Assembly (NCBI GenBank): GCA_019695115.1
Contig: JAIBAP010000019.1
Location: forward strand, 18,008-82,007
DNA from: Caldilineales bacterium
Lineage (GTDB): Bacteria > Chloroflexota > Anaerolineae > J102
Direction: 5' to 3'
Length of the DNA stretch: 64,000 nucleotides
A program made the position numbers and the translations under genes. Below, in pieces: positions 39,114-47,738 of this stretch. How positions within the stretch are numbered: the stretch's first letter is position 1; every line of letters begins with the position of its first letter. The notes below the pieces were generated by a model. It ran no database searches, was not told the DNA's origin, and saw nothing but the letters and a program-made list of their open reading frames with translations.

Positions 39114-40427
39114 CTATTGCAGGTAATCTCGCAGCTTGCGGCTGCGGCTGGGGTGGCGCAAGCGGCCAAGCGCCTGCGCTTCGATCTGGCGAATGCGTTC
39201 GCGAGTGACGCCGAACTTGCGCCCGACTTCTTCCAGCGTGTAGCTATAGCCATCGACCAGGCCAAAGCGAAGCTGGAGGATGCGCACCTCGCGCGGGGTG
39301 AGCGAGGCGAAGATCTCATCGATCACCTCGCGCAGGAGTTGTTGCGAGGCGGCGTCGGTGGGTGATTGGGCGTCCTCGTCTTCGATGAAATCGCCCAGGT
39401 AGCTGTCCTCTTCCTCGCCAACAGGCATCTCCAACGAGAGCGGGCGCTGGCTGACGCGGATGATCTGCTCGACCTTGCGGGCGGGGACATCCAGGGCTTC
39501 GGCGATTTCCTCGGTGGTGGGGTCGCGGCCCAGTTCCTGCACCAACTGGCGGCTGGCCCGCGTCAGGCGGTTGATCTGCTCGTACATGTGCACCGGCACG
39601 CGGATGGTGCGCCCCTGGTCGGCAATGGCGCGCGTGACGGCCTGCCGGATCCACCAGGTGGCATAGGTGCTGAATTTGTAGCCGCGGGTGTAATCGAATT
39701 TGTTGACGGCGCGGATGAGACCGATGTTGCCTTCCTGGATCAGATCGAGGAAGGGGACGCCGCGGCCAACGTACTTTTTGGCCACACTGACGACCAGGCG
39801 GGAGTTGGCCTTGATCAGGTGTTCTTGAGCGCGCTCGCCGTCACGGATTTCCCAGAGATACTGCTCCTGGGCCACCGGGTCTTCGACGCCGGCCGCCATC
39901 TGCTTGCGGGCAATTTCGCCTCGTTCCATGCGTTTGGCCAGCATCACCTCCTCTTCGGCCGTGAGCAGGGGCACGCGCCCGATCTCTTTGAGATAGAGGC
40001 TGATCGAGTCGTCGATTTCAATCTGGCTGAGATCGAAATCATCATGGCCGCCGGGCGCTTTCTCGCTGATCAATCCTTCTTCTTCGTCGGCCTCGTCGGC
40101 CAGCCCGATTTCCTCCGGCTCCTCCGGCTCCTCTTTGATGGCCACGATCTCGATGCCGTGGTCGAAGAGGGTGGAGAAGACATCCTCCAGCAAATCCATA
40201 TTGGTTTCGGCGTCGGGCATGACCTCCAGGATCTCGTCATAGGTGACGGACCCTTGCACCTTGCCGCTGTTCAGCAGGTATTCGAGCGGATTTTCTGGCA
40301 GATCGCGCTTAGCTTCCTCGTCATCTTCCAGTTCAACCAGGAAATCGATCTCGTCCAGTTCGACTTCCGGCTGCTCGACTTCGTGTTCTTCGATATCGAA
40401 GACAATGTCGTCCAATTCGTCTTCCAC
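39114..40427 (-). CDS. rpoD: Primary RNA polymerase sigma factor (RpoD/SigA)
   Basis: A 437-residue sigma-70 factor. An acidic N-terminal extension (about 1-130, region 1.1-like) precedes region 1.2 ([20 protein letters not shown]). Region 2 is complete ([34 protein letters not shown]), and region 4 has [17 protein letters not shown] and [20 protein letters not shown]. Start is GTG at 40427 with AAGGAG 9 nt upstream. Full region 2.4/4.2 conservation fits the TTGACA/TATAAT-like promoters seen throughout the window. No dnaG or rpsU neighbour. Confidence 0.95.
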   Translation of the reverse strand: MEDELDDIVFDIEEHEVEQPEVELDEIDFLVELEDDEEAKRDLPENPLEYLLNSGKVQGSVTYDEILEVMPDAETNMDLLEDVFSTLFDHGIEIVAIKEEPEEPEEIGLADEADEEEGLISEKAPGGHDDFDLSQIEIDDSISLYLKEIGRVPLLTAEEEVMLAKRMERGEIARKQMAAGVEDPVAQEQYLWEIRDGERAQEHLIKANSRLVVSVAKKYVGRGVPFLDLIQEGNIGLIRAVNKFDYTRGYKFSTYATWWIRQAVTRAIADQGRTIRVPVHMYEQINRLTRASRQLVQELGRDPTTEEIAEALDVPARKVEQIIRVSQRPLSLEMPVGEEEDSYLGDFIEDEDAQSPTDAASQQLLREVIDEIFASLTPREVRILQLRFGLVDGYSYTLEEVGRKFGVTRERIRQIEAQALGRLRHPSRSRKLRDYLQ

Positions 40428-40515
40428 GCAATGACTCCTTCAGGGTTCAGTTAGCATCTGCGAAGCAGACGCAGGCCATCACGCAATGCTCATCGCTGGC
40501 CTTAGCGACAATGAT

Positions 40516-40543
40516 GCCGCTTTCGATCACAGTCGAAAGCGGC
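40516..40543. terminator. Hairpin downstream of the methyltransferase gene
   Basis: Perfect 11-bp stem GCCGCTTTCGA with a 6-nt loop, about 110 bp past the minus-strand stop at 40654 and about 90 bp upstream of rpoD. Confidence 0.55.
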
Positions 40544-40653
40544 GGGCAAGGCAAGCGCAGGGCATGGTGGCGCACGTCTGACGCCTGAACCAATCGTACA
40601 GGATAAGTTAACACAGCTTGACAAAAATAATGTTGTGCTGATTCCGTTTGATC

Positions 40654-41655
40654 TCAGCTTGTCGCTGTTTCACGTGAAACAGCGGTGCGAAAGTCATAGA
40701 TGCCATCGACCCGGGGCCAACTGGCGCCGCAGCCCTGGCAGCGCAGGCCGGGATCAGTCGGCGCCAGTTCGGCGCTGCCACAGGTCGGGCAGCGAAACAA
40801 CCCTGGGCGCGGGTCGGGGGGTTTCTGGTTGCGGCAACGCACAAGCAGGCTGGGGGTCAGTTTCAGGGCGGCGCCCGGCCCGGCCAACACGCCATCCAGC
40901 CGGGCCAGCCAGGGCGCCGGCACACGGGACTTGAGGGCCGGCAGTCTGAAGCTCGAAATCGCCAACTCGCCTTCCTTGCCAAAGCCGGCCTGGCGAAGTT
41001 GCCGTTCCATCCAGGTAGGATGAAAATCATAGTTCAGCCGCACAAACTCATAGGGCTGAAGATCGAACGGACTCCAGGTCTGGCGACGCAGGGCATAGCG
41101 CGCCAGTGACTTCAGGTTGCGCTTGTTGGCGTATTCCAGAACGAAAACCTTGCCCCCCTGGACGATGCGGGCGATCTCGGCCAGGGCCAGAGCCGGCGCC
41201 TGCAGATGGTGCATCACCCGCACCATCACCAGGGCGTCGAGCAGGTTGTCCACGAAAGGCATGTCGTAGATGCTGGCGGCGACGAAGACGAAGCGTTCGT
41301 CATGCCCCCAAAGCTGGCGCGCCTCCTGCAACAGGGAAAGCGAATAATCGACCAGAATGATGCGGCGGTAGCCATTGTAGAGCGACGCCAAACGCCCAAA
41401 GCCGGCTCCGGCTTCGAGGATGGTCTCGCCCTGGGCCGGCAACAGACGCCTCAGGGCCGCGCGCTCGGCCAGGTCCTCGTATTCCCGGCCCTGTCCTTCC
41501 CAAAAGTCGGTGCGATAACGACTGCCCTCGTAGTCGATGATAGATGGAGGCAATGAGTTCAATGGTGGAGTGACCTCAGACGGCGATGCTGCCCACACGA
41601 GCAGCGACCAGTGCGTGTGATGGCAGATGCCACCACATCGTTTCACGTGAAACAC
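40654..41655 (-). CDS. Class I SAM methyltransferase with C-terminal zinc-ribbon (Trm112-like) segment
   Basis: Up to 333 residues. The SAM site is EAGAGFGRL near residues 82-90, followed by LVDYSLSLLQEA and ALVMVRVMHHL. The C-terminus (FRCPTCGSAELAPTDPGLRC, then CGASWPRVDGIYDF) resembles a Trm112-type zinc domain. The substrate is unknown. Both ends coincide with parS sites: the GTG at 41655 lies in one, and the tail TAVSRETATS is encoded by the other. The true start may be further in (TTG codons at 41562 or 41553 precede the conserved part). A strong promoter lies at 41694-41722. Confidence 0.78.
   Translation of the reverse strand: MFHVKRCGGICHHTHWSLLVWAASPSEVTPPLNSLPPSIIDYEGSRYRTDFWEGQGREYEDLAERAALRRLLPAQGETILEAGAGFGRLASLYNGYRRIILVDYSLSLLQEARQLWGHDERFVFVAASIYDMPFVDNLLDALVMVRVMHHLQAPALALAEIARIVQGGKVFVLEYANKRNLKSLARYALRRQTWSPFDLQPYEFVRLNYDFHPTWMERQLRQAGFGKEGELAISSFRLPALKSRVPAPWLARLDGVLAGPGAALKLTPSLLVRCRNQKPPDPRPGLFRCPTCGSAELAPTDPGLRCQGCGASWPRVDGIYDFRTAVSRETATS
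40666..40681. other. parS site 1 (perfect match)
   Basis: TGTTTCACGTGAAACA, the bacterial chromosomal parS consensus, within a 22-bp perfect palindrome (40663-40684). It is inside the last codons of the methyltransferase gene and about 2.2 kb from parA. Confidence 0.9.
41639..41654. other. parS site 2 (15 of 16)
   Basis: CGTTTCACGTGAAACA, one mismatch to the consensus, at the first codons of the methyltransferase gene and about 1.2 kb upstream of parA. Confidence 0.85.
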
Positions 41656-41693
41656 CGGTTGCTTGCTTCAGCAGTTGCGGCATCATTTTATGT

Positions 41694-41722
41694 AGTATAG
41701 CGCAGATTTGTTTGTTTGACAA
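41694..41722 (-). promoter_or_regulatory. Predicted promoter of the methyltransferase gene
   Basis: Minus strand TTGTCA (41722-41717), 17-bp spacer, TATACT (41699-41694). The start point would fall just upstream of parS site 2, so ParB bound there could affect transcription. Confidence 0.7.
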
Positions 41723-41879
41723 CCCCCTTTTTTGCCGATTTCCGAACATTTTCAACGGATCGCGTCGCCCTGGGCGGTTGGCCGGCCGGTCTGGTCAGGC
41801 TCCGCAGGCCGGGCGTCGCTTTCCAAACCGCCCGACCCCCTGTACAATCCGGCGCAAACGTCCCACCCATCCCCACCCT

Positions 41880-42692
41880 ATGACCACCTCTCCCGTCTCC
41901 CCTGCCCAGCTTGCGGACCCCTGGCGCTTTCTGAGCGATGGCGCCGCCCAACTGGGCGCGCCGCTCAACGAAGAACAGATGCAGCTCTTTCGCGGCTACA
42001 CCGGGTTGTTGCAGGCGGCCAACCAGCAGTTCAACCTCACCGCCGTGCGCGACCTGCCGGGCATGGTCGCCAAGCTTCATCTCGATAGCCTCAGCCTGCT
42101 CGGCCCCATTGCCAGCGCCGCCGGCCTCGATATCGCCGGCCTGCGCCAAAGCGGATGGCGCGCTGCCGATGTGGGCAGCGGCGCCGGCATCCCCGGCCTC
42201 CCGCTGCTGTTGGCCTGGCCCGGCCTGCGCCTGAGTCTGATCGAGTCCGTTCAGAAAAAGGGCGTCTTCCTGCGCCAAACCCTGGCGGCGATCAACAAGA
42301 CGGCCTTTGTCCTGATCGAGCGGGCGGAGATCGTCGGCCAACAGCCGGCCCATCGCGGCGGCTACGACCTGGTGGTGGCCCGCGCTGTGGCCGAGATGAC
42401 CACACTGGCCGAACTGACGATCCCACTGGCGCGGGTGGGCGGGTTGGTGGTCTTGCCCAAAGGCGCCAAAGCGAGCGATGAATGTGCGGCGGCGGGCTTC
42501 GCCATCCATCTGCTCGGCGCCGAAGTGGTGGGCGTCGAGACGCTGGCCGTGCCCGGCGTCGAGGAGAGCCGCGCTGCCGTCATCCTGCGCAAGACCCGGC
42601 CGACGCCGCCAGCCTATCCACGCCGACCCGGTCTGCCCGCCAAGCGCCCGCTGACAGGACGATCAGACCCTCAAGGTCTTGGCGACCTTTAG
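41880..42692 (+). CDS. rsmG: 16S rRNA (guanine-N7) methyltransferase RsmG
   Basis: A 270-residue RsmG/GidB enzyme that methylates G527 of 16S rRNA. The SAM motif VGSGAGIPGLPLLLAWPGL lies near residues 98-116, VQKKGVFLRQ and VARAVAEMTTLAEL follow, and the family tail TPPAYPRRPGLPAKRPL is complete. A TACAAT -10 box is at 41843-41848. The last 12 residues (TGRSDPQGLGDL) and the stop come from a hairpin of the GACCC family, so the native end was probably PLxK-like just before. RsmG next to parA is a classic bacterial arrangement. Confidence 0.93.
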   Translation: MTTSPVSPAQLADPWRFLSDGAAQLGAPLNEEQMQLFRGYTGLLQAANQQFNLTAVRDLPGMVAKLHLDSLSLLGPIASAAGLDIAGLRQSGWRAADVGSGAGIPGLPLLLAWPGLRLSLIESVQKKGVFLRQTLAAINKTAFVLIERAEIVGQQPAHRGGYDLVVARAVAEMTTLAELTIPLARVGGLVVLPKGAKASDECAAAGFAIHLLGAEVVGVETLAVPGVEESRAAVILRKTRPTPPAYPRRPGLPAKRPLTGRSDPQGLGDL

Positions 42693-42701
42693 GGCCTGAT
42701 C
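42661..42701. terminator. GACCC...GGGTC hairpin, copy 3
   Basis: GATCAGACCCTCAAGGTC pairs with GACCTTTAGGGCCTGATC with a few mismatches and a 4-5 nt loop. It overlaps the end of rsmG and supplies its stop codon. Confidence 0.65.
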
Positions 42702-42838
42702 GATCACTTGCACGGGAACTGGCTTTTTTTGCCGATCATGTTATACTCGGCCATTGCCCGACATAACCGCATGGGCAATCCGTTACGCTGGTCTCAGTCA
42801 CTACCATTCGCTTTGTCGATAGTTCATTCCCCCACGCG

Positions 42839-43609
42839 ATGGCCATGGCTCGAATCATTGCTGTTGCCAACCAAAAAGGTGGTGTTGGGAAAACGACCAC
42901 TGTCATCAACGTGGGCGCCATCCTGGCCGAAAAAGGCTACCGCACCCTTCTGGTCGATCTCGACCCCCAGGCTGCCCTCACTGCCTCCTGCGGCGTCAAT
43001 CCCTTCGATCTGACGCGTTCGGTCTATCACAGCCTGTTGGCGCAGGAACTGGACGTGCGCACCATCGTCAAGCACGTGCGACCGCGCCTGGATCTGCTCC
43101 CCGCCAACATCCACCTGGCTGGCGCCGAGGTCGAACTCGTGTCGCAGATCGGGCGGGAATATCTGCTGCAAGAGGCGTTGGAGATGGTGCGGGGCGACTA
43201 CGACTACATCCTCATCGATTGTGGGCCGAGCCTGGGGCTGCTCACCATCAATGCCCTCACCGCCGCCGATGAAGTGCTCATCCCGGTGCTGTGCGAATAC
43301 CTGGCCCTGCGCGGGATGGGCATCCTCTTCGACACCATCCGCCGGGTGCGAGAGCGGACGAACCCGCGCCTGGTGGTGTTGGGCATCGTGGCCACCCTCT
43401 TCGATAACCGCACCCTCCACAGTCGCGAGGTGCTGGACGAATTGCGCGCCATGCCCGGCATCCGCGTCTTCGACACCATCATCCGCAAGAGCATCCGTTT
43501 TGCCGAGGCCGCAGCCGCCAACACCCCCATCACCGACTATGCGCCCTCACACAGCAGCAGCGAAAACTACCGCGGTCTGACAGAGGAGATTCTCCATGAG
43601 CAAAGATAG
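42839..43609 (+). CDS. parA: ParA/Soj chromosome-partitioning ATPase
   Basis: A 256-residue deviant-Walker ATPase of the Soj type. The P-loop KGGVGKTT is at residues 13-20 with the signature Lys, LLVDLDPQA follows, and the ILIDCGPSLGLL switch is present. ParA dimers bind DNA non-specifically and ParB triggers hydrolysis. Two ATGs (42839, 42845) are usable. A TATACT -10 box is at 42742-42747. It follows rsmG as in most bacteria, and parS sites are 1.2 and 2.2 kb upstream. The next gene overlaps it by 14 bp but is not an ordinary ParB. Confidence 0.93.
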   Translation: MAMARIIAVANQKGGVGKTTTVINVGAILAEKGYRTLLVDLDPQAALTASCGVNPFDLTRSVYHSLLAQELDVRTIVKHVRPRLDLLPANIHLAGAEVELVSQIGREYLLQEALEMVRGDYDYILIDCGPSLGLLTINALTAADEVLIPVLCEYLALRGMGILFDTIRRVRERTNPRLVVLGIVATLFDNRTLHSREVLDELRAMPGIRVFDTIIRKSIRFAEAAAANTPITDYAPSHSSSENYRGLTEEILHEQR

Positions 43610-45299
43610 GCCATCGATGCGTGGACGCGGGGACGAGATACTCGGCAGAGGAGTTGACGCCCTCTTCAGCAGCCCCGCTGCCCGACCAACCGCGCCCCAG
43701 CCCGGTGTGTCCGCTGCCGATGCCGACCTGGACCGACTCTTGGCGGCGGAGGCGCAAAGCGCCATGAGTGGCGTCGGCGGCGTCCCCGACGCCCCACCCT
43801 CGCCGATCCGATCCACGACCCTCGACCAGGGCGCCATTGCCGGCGGCGGCGTCTTGATCTCGGACGAGGAGTTGCTGCGCGAAATCGAGACCCCGCTCAC
43901 CCGCACGGAAGAAGTCGTGATCGAGCCGCCGCTCGATGGGCTCGCCATCGATGTCCCAACCCCTCCCAATCCTGTCCCGACCCCCGGCCCCTCCGAAGCC
44001 GTAGTGTCGCCTCCCAGCCCGGTGGAACCTTCGCTCCCGCCGCCCGCGCCGCCGCCCGCGCCGTCGCCCGCGCCGTCACCCGCGCCTCTGCCCACCCCTC
44101 TACCCGCGCCTCTGCCCACACCCACGCGTCCGGCCGCGCCCGCACCGCGTCCAGCCGCGCCCGCACCGCGTCCGGCCGCGCCCGCCGTCCCGGTCAGCCC
44201 GCCGCGACAACCGCTGACGCCCCCGGCTCCTGCGCCGGCGCCTTCTCGCCCGGCGAGCGACGCCGGCAGCCGCCCGGCCTTCCCCGGCGCCAGCATCGCT
44301 CCGGCCGCACCTGCCACCGGCTCCAGCCTCCCGCCCGACCGCCCGCGGGTGAGCATCGGCGGCCCCCTGACCGAGGTGGCGGTAGCACCGGGCGAGTTGG
44401 ATGCCGCCGACGTCCGCCCCTTGTCGCCGTTCGAGCCACGGCCAGAACAGGTGATCGAGGACCCCCTGGCGCACCCAGCACGCAGTGATGAAGACCTCAA
44501 CCGCCTGCGAAGCCAGGTGGATCCAAAACGAATCGCGGATCTCAACAAGGAAATCGACCGGCTATACCGCGACATCCCCGACCGCATCAGCAACCGCCCC
44601 GACCTCAGCGGCCAGGCCATGGGCCTGCTGCGCCGGGCGCGCACCACGCTTTTCGAGAGTCCCCAGGACTTCGTCGAGGCCGAGTATCTGGTCAAGCAGG
44701 CGACGCTGATCTACAACCGCATCGAGAACTCCGAAAAGTGGGGCGACAAATATGGTTGGCGGGTCTTCTACTACGAGATCATCGCCCTCATCATCTTCCT
44801 CATCTCCTTCCTGCTGCTCCTGGCCTTCGGCGATCCCTTCTCCAACTATCTGGTGGGGCTGATCAAGGGCCAGGCGACGCTCACCCAACTCGCCCAGGAT
44901 CCCACCCAATGGGGGAAGTTGGGCATCCCCGGTGTGCTCACGGCGGTGGGCTTCTGGGCCACCCTGGTGTGGGGCGGGATCGGCGGGGTGGTGGGCGCGC
45001 TCTACATCTTGTGGACGCATATTTCCGAACGGCAGGACTTCGAACGCCAGCATGTGATGTGGTACGTTGTTCAACCCATCCTCGGCCTCATCCTCGGCGG
45101 CGTGACCTTCCTGATCATCTACACCGGCCTGCTCACCTTCCAGGCCAGCGAGCCGGTGACGACGGCGCTGGCGAAAGAGATCCAGCTCTTCCCCTGCCTG
45201 GTGGCTTTCATCGCCGGCTTCCGGCCGCAGTTCATCTTCGGGCTGCTGACCAAGATCATCAAGATCATCAATCCGACCGAGAACGAACGCTCGGCCTGA
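43596..45299 (+). CDS. Membrane protein with ParB-like N-terminal motif and Pro-rich linker
   Basis: A 567-residue protein encoded where parB normally lies, overlapping parA by 14 bp. The N-terminus (MSKDRPSMRGRGDEILGRGV then DALFSS) contains LGRGVDALF at residues 16-24, close to the LGRGLDAL motif by which ParB N-termini stimulate ParA ATPase. No ParB nuclease-fold or HTH domain follows. Instead there are an acidic stretch, a long Pro/Ala-rich linker (about 125-255), a helical segment (about 290-385) and four membrane helices (about 390-410, 445-475, 490-515, 528-550). Proposed role: a membrane-bound partner of ParA (inference). It could also be an unrelated gene with a chance motif. Confidence 0.7.
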   Translation: MSKDRPSMRGRGDEILGRGVDALFSSPAARPTAPQPGVSAADADLDRLLAAEAQSAMSGVGGVPDAPPSPIRSTTLDQGAIAGGGVLISDEELLREIETPLTRTEEVVIEPPLDGLAIDVPTPPNPVPTPGPSEAVVSPPSPVEPSLPPPAPPPAPSPAPSPAPLPTPLPAPLPTPTRPAAPAPRPAAPAPRPAAPAVPVSPPRQPLTPPAPAPAPSRPASDAGSRPAFPGASIAPAAPATGSSLPPDRPRVSIGGPLTEVAVAPGELDAADVRPLSPFEPRPEQVIEDPLAHPARSDEDLNRLRSQVDPKRIADLNKEIDRLYRDIPDRISNRPDLSGQAMGLLRRARTTLFESPQDFVEAEYLVKQATLIYNRIENSEKWGDKYGWRVFYYEIIALIIFLISFLLLLAFGDPFSNYLVGLIKGQATLTQLAQDPTQWGKLGIPGVLTAVGFWATLVWGGIGGVVGALYILWTHISERQDFERQHVMWYVVQPILGLILGGVTFLIIYTGLLTFQASEPVTTALAKEIQLFPCLVAFIAGFRPQFIFGLLTKIIKIINPTENERSA

Positions 45300-45358
45300 G
45301 TTTTCGGTGGGGGGAGTGTTCGGTGGGGGCGGTGGCGCGAGCGGGGCTGCGCGGGAAA

Positions 45359-45438
45359 GAACAAATGTTCTGAAAATGACCAAAAAGCCCTTGACAGGTG
45401 CGACCGTTTCTGCTAATATCCGATCAGAACGTTTGTTC
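45359..45438 (+). promoter_or_regulatory. lexA promoter with two Gram-positive-type SOS boxes
   Basis: TTGACA (45391-45396), 17-bp spacer, TAATAT (45414-45419). SOS boxes of the GAAC-N4-GTTC form are at 45359-45370 (GAACAAATGTTC), upstream of the -35, and 45427-45438 (GAACGTTTGTTC), at the transcription start. This fits autoregulation of lexA. Confidence 0.85.
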
Positions 45439-45493
45439 TATCCATTGTGATATCCGACTCCGAACACCCAATTGCCAACAGGAGAACCCCACC

Positions 45494-46150
45494 ATGTCGC
45501 CCGAACTGACCCAACTCGAATCGCGTCTGATCACCTTCATCCAGGGAAGTCTCGAACAGCAGGCCGGCATCCCCAGCTTCGAAGAAATCCGCCGCGGCCT
45601 CAACCTCAGCTCCAAAGACCACGTTTCGCGTTTGATCGATAGCCTCGTTGACAAAGGCTTCCTCCGCCGCCAGCCCAGCCGCAGCCGTTCGCTTGTCCTC
45701 TTGCGCCTCAGCGATGGCCGCCCGTTCCGACTCGCTCACACCGTCTTCGTCCCCTTGCTGGCCGTGGCCCCCGCCTCGTTCGACCGGCCCGTGTTCGATG
45801 GCTTTGGCCCCGACAACTTTCTGGAACTGAGCCGCGACCTGGTGCCCGACGAGACCGGCATCTATGCCATGCAGGTGCGCGGCGATTCGATGACCGACGC
45901 CTTCATCAACGATGGCGACATCGTCGTCCTGCGCCAGCAGCAGGAAGCCCACAACGGCGACCTGGTGCAGGTGTGGGTGCGCCCCGACGAAAGCATCACC
46001 CTCAAACGCTTCTTTCGCGACGGCAGCCGCATCCGCCTGCAGCCAGAGAATGCCGAGATCAAACCCCGCTTCTTCGCTCCCGAAGACATCCGCGTGCAGG
46101 GAAAGGTGATGCTGGTGATTCGCCGCATCCAACCTGCCCTGGCCGCATAG
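45494..46150 (+). CDS. lexA: LexA-family SOS repressor
   Basis: A 218-residue protein: N-terminal winged-helix DNA-binding domain (residues 1-75, GIPSFEEIRRGLNLSSKDHV), then the S24 peptidase-like domain. The catalytic Ser is S132 in VRGDSMTDAFI and the Lys is K171 in SITLKRFF. Under DNA damage RecA filaments trigger self-cleavage. The linker lacks the usual Ala-Gly cleavage pair (it reads FVPLLAVAPASFD), so cleavage may use another bond or be altered. AGGAG sits 10 nt before the ATG. Two SOS boxes precede it. Confidence 0.88.
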   Translation: MSPELTQLESRLITFIQGSLEQQAGIPSFEEIRRGLNLSSKDHVSRLIDSLVDKGFLRRQPSRSRSLVLLRLSDGRPFRLAHTVFVPLLAVAPASFDRPVFDGFGPDNFLELSRDLVPDETGIYAMQVRGDSMTDAFINDGDIVVLRQQQEAHNGDLVQVWVRPDESITLKRFFRDGSRIRLQPENAEIKPRFFAPEDIRVQGKVMLVIRRIQPALAA

Positions 46151-46205
46151 GGCGGGCGCGGCGGGCGGACAGGAAGACGCGGCAGGGCGAGCCGCCGTCG
46201 TCGCG

Positions 46206-46322
46206 GAGGCGTGAGGCGTGAAACGTGAGGCGTGAAACGTGAGGCGTGAGGCGCACGACCCCACCAGCGCCCGGAACACGGAACACGGAACACGGAACAC
46301 CCCTCCCTGCGTCCCCCCCTCT
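46206..46322. repeat. Heptamer arrays between lexA and the FtsK-like gene
   Basis: GTGAGGC and GTGAAAC units alternate at 46207-46253. GGAACAC repeats four times at 46272-46299, followed by a C-rich CCTGCGTCC motif that recurs near 57045. Confidence 0.75.
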
Positions 46323-46354
46323 CAGCGTCTCCCCCTCTCCCCGCCCTCCCCGCC

Positions 46355-47356
46355 ATGAACCGCCTCACCCTCGAACGCCAGGCTGACCTCATCGAAGCCG
46401 TCCTGTCCGCACACAAGATCGACAGCCATGTCTGGGGCGGCACGGTCACGCCCCGCTTCATCCGCTTCGACCTCACCGCCACACTCGGCGCCCGCGTCCA
46501 GAAGATCCTCGCCCTCAAAGACGAGATCGCTCTCTCGCTCGGCGTCAAGGACATCCGCCTGTACCGCGAAGGCGGCGCCATCCGGCTGGAGGTGCCGCGC
46601 CCGCAACCCGCCACCATCCGGCTGCTGCCCTTGTGCGCCGGGCTGAGCAAGACGCCGCCGCTCTCGGCTGTGCTGGGGGTGGATGCAGAGGGTGCGCCCT
46701 TGCTCTTGCGGCTGCCCAGCCCGGAGGTGGCGCATGTGCTGGTGGCGGGGACGACGGGCAGTGGCAAGACGGCGCTGTTGCGTTCGATGCTGCTGAGCCT
46801 GGCCCTGAACAACCCCCAGCGCAGCCTGCAACTGGCCTTGATCGACCCCAAGGGTCGGGGTTTTGGCGCCCTGGCGGGGCTGCCGCACCTGGTGCGCCCG
46901 GTGGTGACCGAGGCCGAGATGGCGGTGCGGCTGCTGGCGGGGCTGGTGGAGGAGATGGAGCGCCGCGACCGCGAGAAGCGGAGCGAGCCGGCGCTGGTGG
47001 TGGCGATCGACGAGCTGGCCGACCTGCGTCAGGTGGGTGGGAAGGCGGTGGAGGAGTTGCTGGCGCGGCTGACGCAACGCGGGCGGGAGGCGGGGGTGCA
47101 TGTGATCGTGGCCACACAGCGGCCGGCGGCGACGGTGGTGGGGAGCCTGGTGAAGGCGAACCTGCCGGTGCGGCTGGTGGGGGCGGTGGGCAGCGCCGAA
47201 GATGCGAAGGTGGCGACGGGGGTGGCCGGGAGCGGGGCCGAGCGCCTCAAAGGGAGGGGCGACTTCTTGCTGGTGGCCCGCGGGCAGACGGTGCGCCTGC
47301 AGGCGGCCTACATCAGCGAACAAGAAGTCATCCAGGCCGTCTCTCACTTGAAATGA
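46355..47356 (+). CDS. FtsK/SpoIIIE-type ATPase, soluble form
   Basis: A 333-residue protein with only the motor domain: Walker A GTTGSGKTALL near residues 131-141, Walker B VVAIDELADL, and RGREAGVHVIVATQRP. The N-terminal 90 residues contain a small alpha/beta region as in FtsK. It lacks the membrane domain, long linker and gamma DNA-reading domain of full FtsK (about 700-1300 residues). It may pump DNA as a plain translocase or assist another partner. Its TGA lies in the first of three 36-37-bp repeats, so the C-terminus could be recently trimmed. Confidence 0.85.
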   Translation: MNRLTLERQADLIEAVLSAHKIDSHVWGGTVTPRFIRFDLTATLGARVQKILALKDEIALSLGVKDIRLYREGGAIRLEVPRPQPATIRLLPLCAGLSKTPPLSAVLGVDAEGAPLLLRLPSPEVAHVLVAGTTGSGKTALLRSMLLSLALNNPQRSLQLALIDPKGRGFGALAGLPHLVRPVVTEAEMAVRLLAGLVEEMERRDREKRSEPALVVAIDELADLRQVGGKAVEELLARLTQRGREAGVHVIVATQRPAATVVGSLVKANLPVRLVGAVGSAEDAKVATGVAGSGAERLKGRGDFLLVARGQTVRLQAAYISEQEVIQAVSHLK

Positions 47357-47452
47357 CACAAATGGGGGAAACACAGATACATTGTTTTGATCACACAAAT
47401 GGGAGAAACACGGATATATTTCTTGATCACACAAATAGGAGAAACACAGATA
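47353..47452. repeat. Three 36-37-bp iteron-like direct repeats
   Basis: The core ACACAAATGGGAGAAACA (with minor changes) starts at 47356, 47393 and 47429. Repeats 1-2 are 37 bp apart and 2-3 are 36 bp apart, with TGATC before copies 2 and 3. The first copy includes the stop of the FtsK-like gene. Confidence 0.75.
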
Positions 47453-47454
47453 GA

Positions 47455-47725
47455 ACCTGCCACCTTCCACTGATCAAGACCCCCCCCCTGCCACCCTCCC
47501 CTGTCTACCTGCCACTTGCCACCTGCCACTTGCCACCTGCCACTTGCCACCTGCCACTTGCCACCTGCCACTTGCCACCCGCCACTTGCCACCTGCCACT
47601 TGCCACCCGCCACTTGCCACCCGCCACATGTCTACCTGTCCACCTGTCTACCTGCCTACCTGTCTACCTGCGACTTGCCACCTGCGACTTGCCACCTGCC
47701 ACTTGTCTACCTGTCTACTCCCCCC
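47455..47725. repeat. Long heptamer/octamer array
   Basis: About 30 units, mainly GCCACTT and GCCACCT, then CTGTCTAC octamers and GCGACTT, fill the region before the next ribosome binding site (AAGGAG at 47728-47733). This is the longest such array in the window. Confidence 0.85.
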
Positions 47726-47738
47726 CAAAGGAGCACCC

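Noticed and set aside
43596..45299. Annotating this gene as parB
   Set aside because: Only the short N-terminal motif is ParB-like; the ParB nuclease-like and helix-turn-helix domains are absent and membrane helices are present.
47353..47725. Possible CRISPR array
   Set aside because: Repeats are either 7-8 bp with no spacers or three imperfect copies with 18-19-bp gaps, and no cas genes are present.
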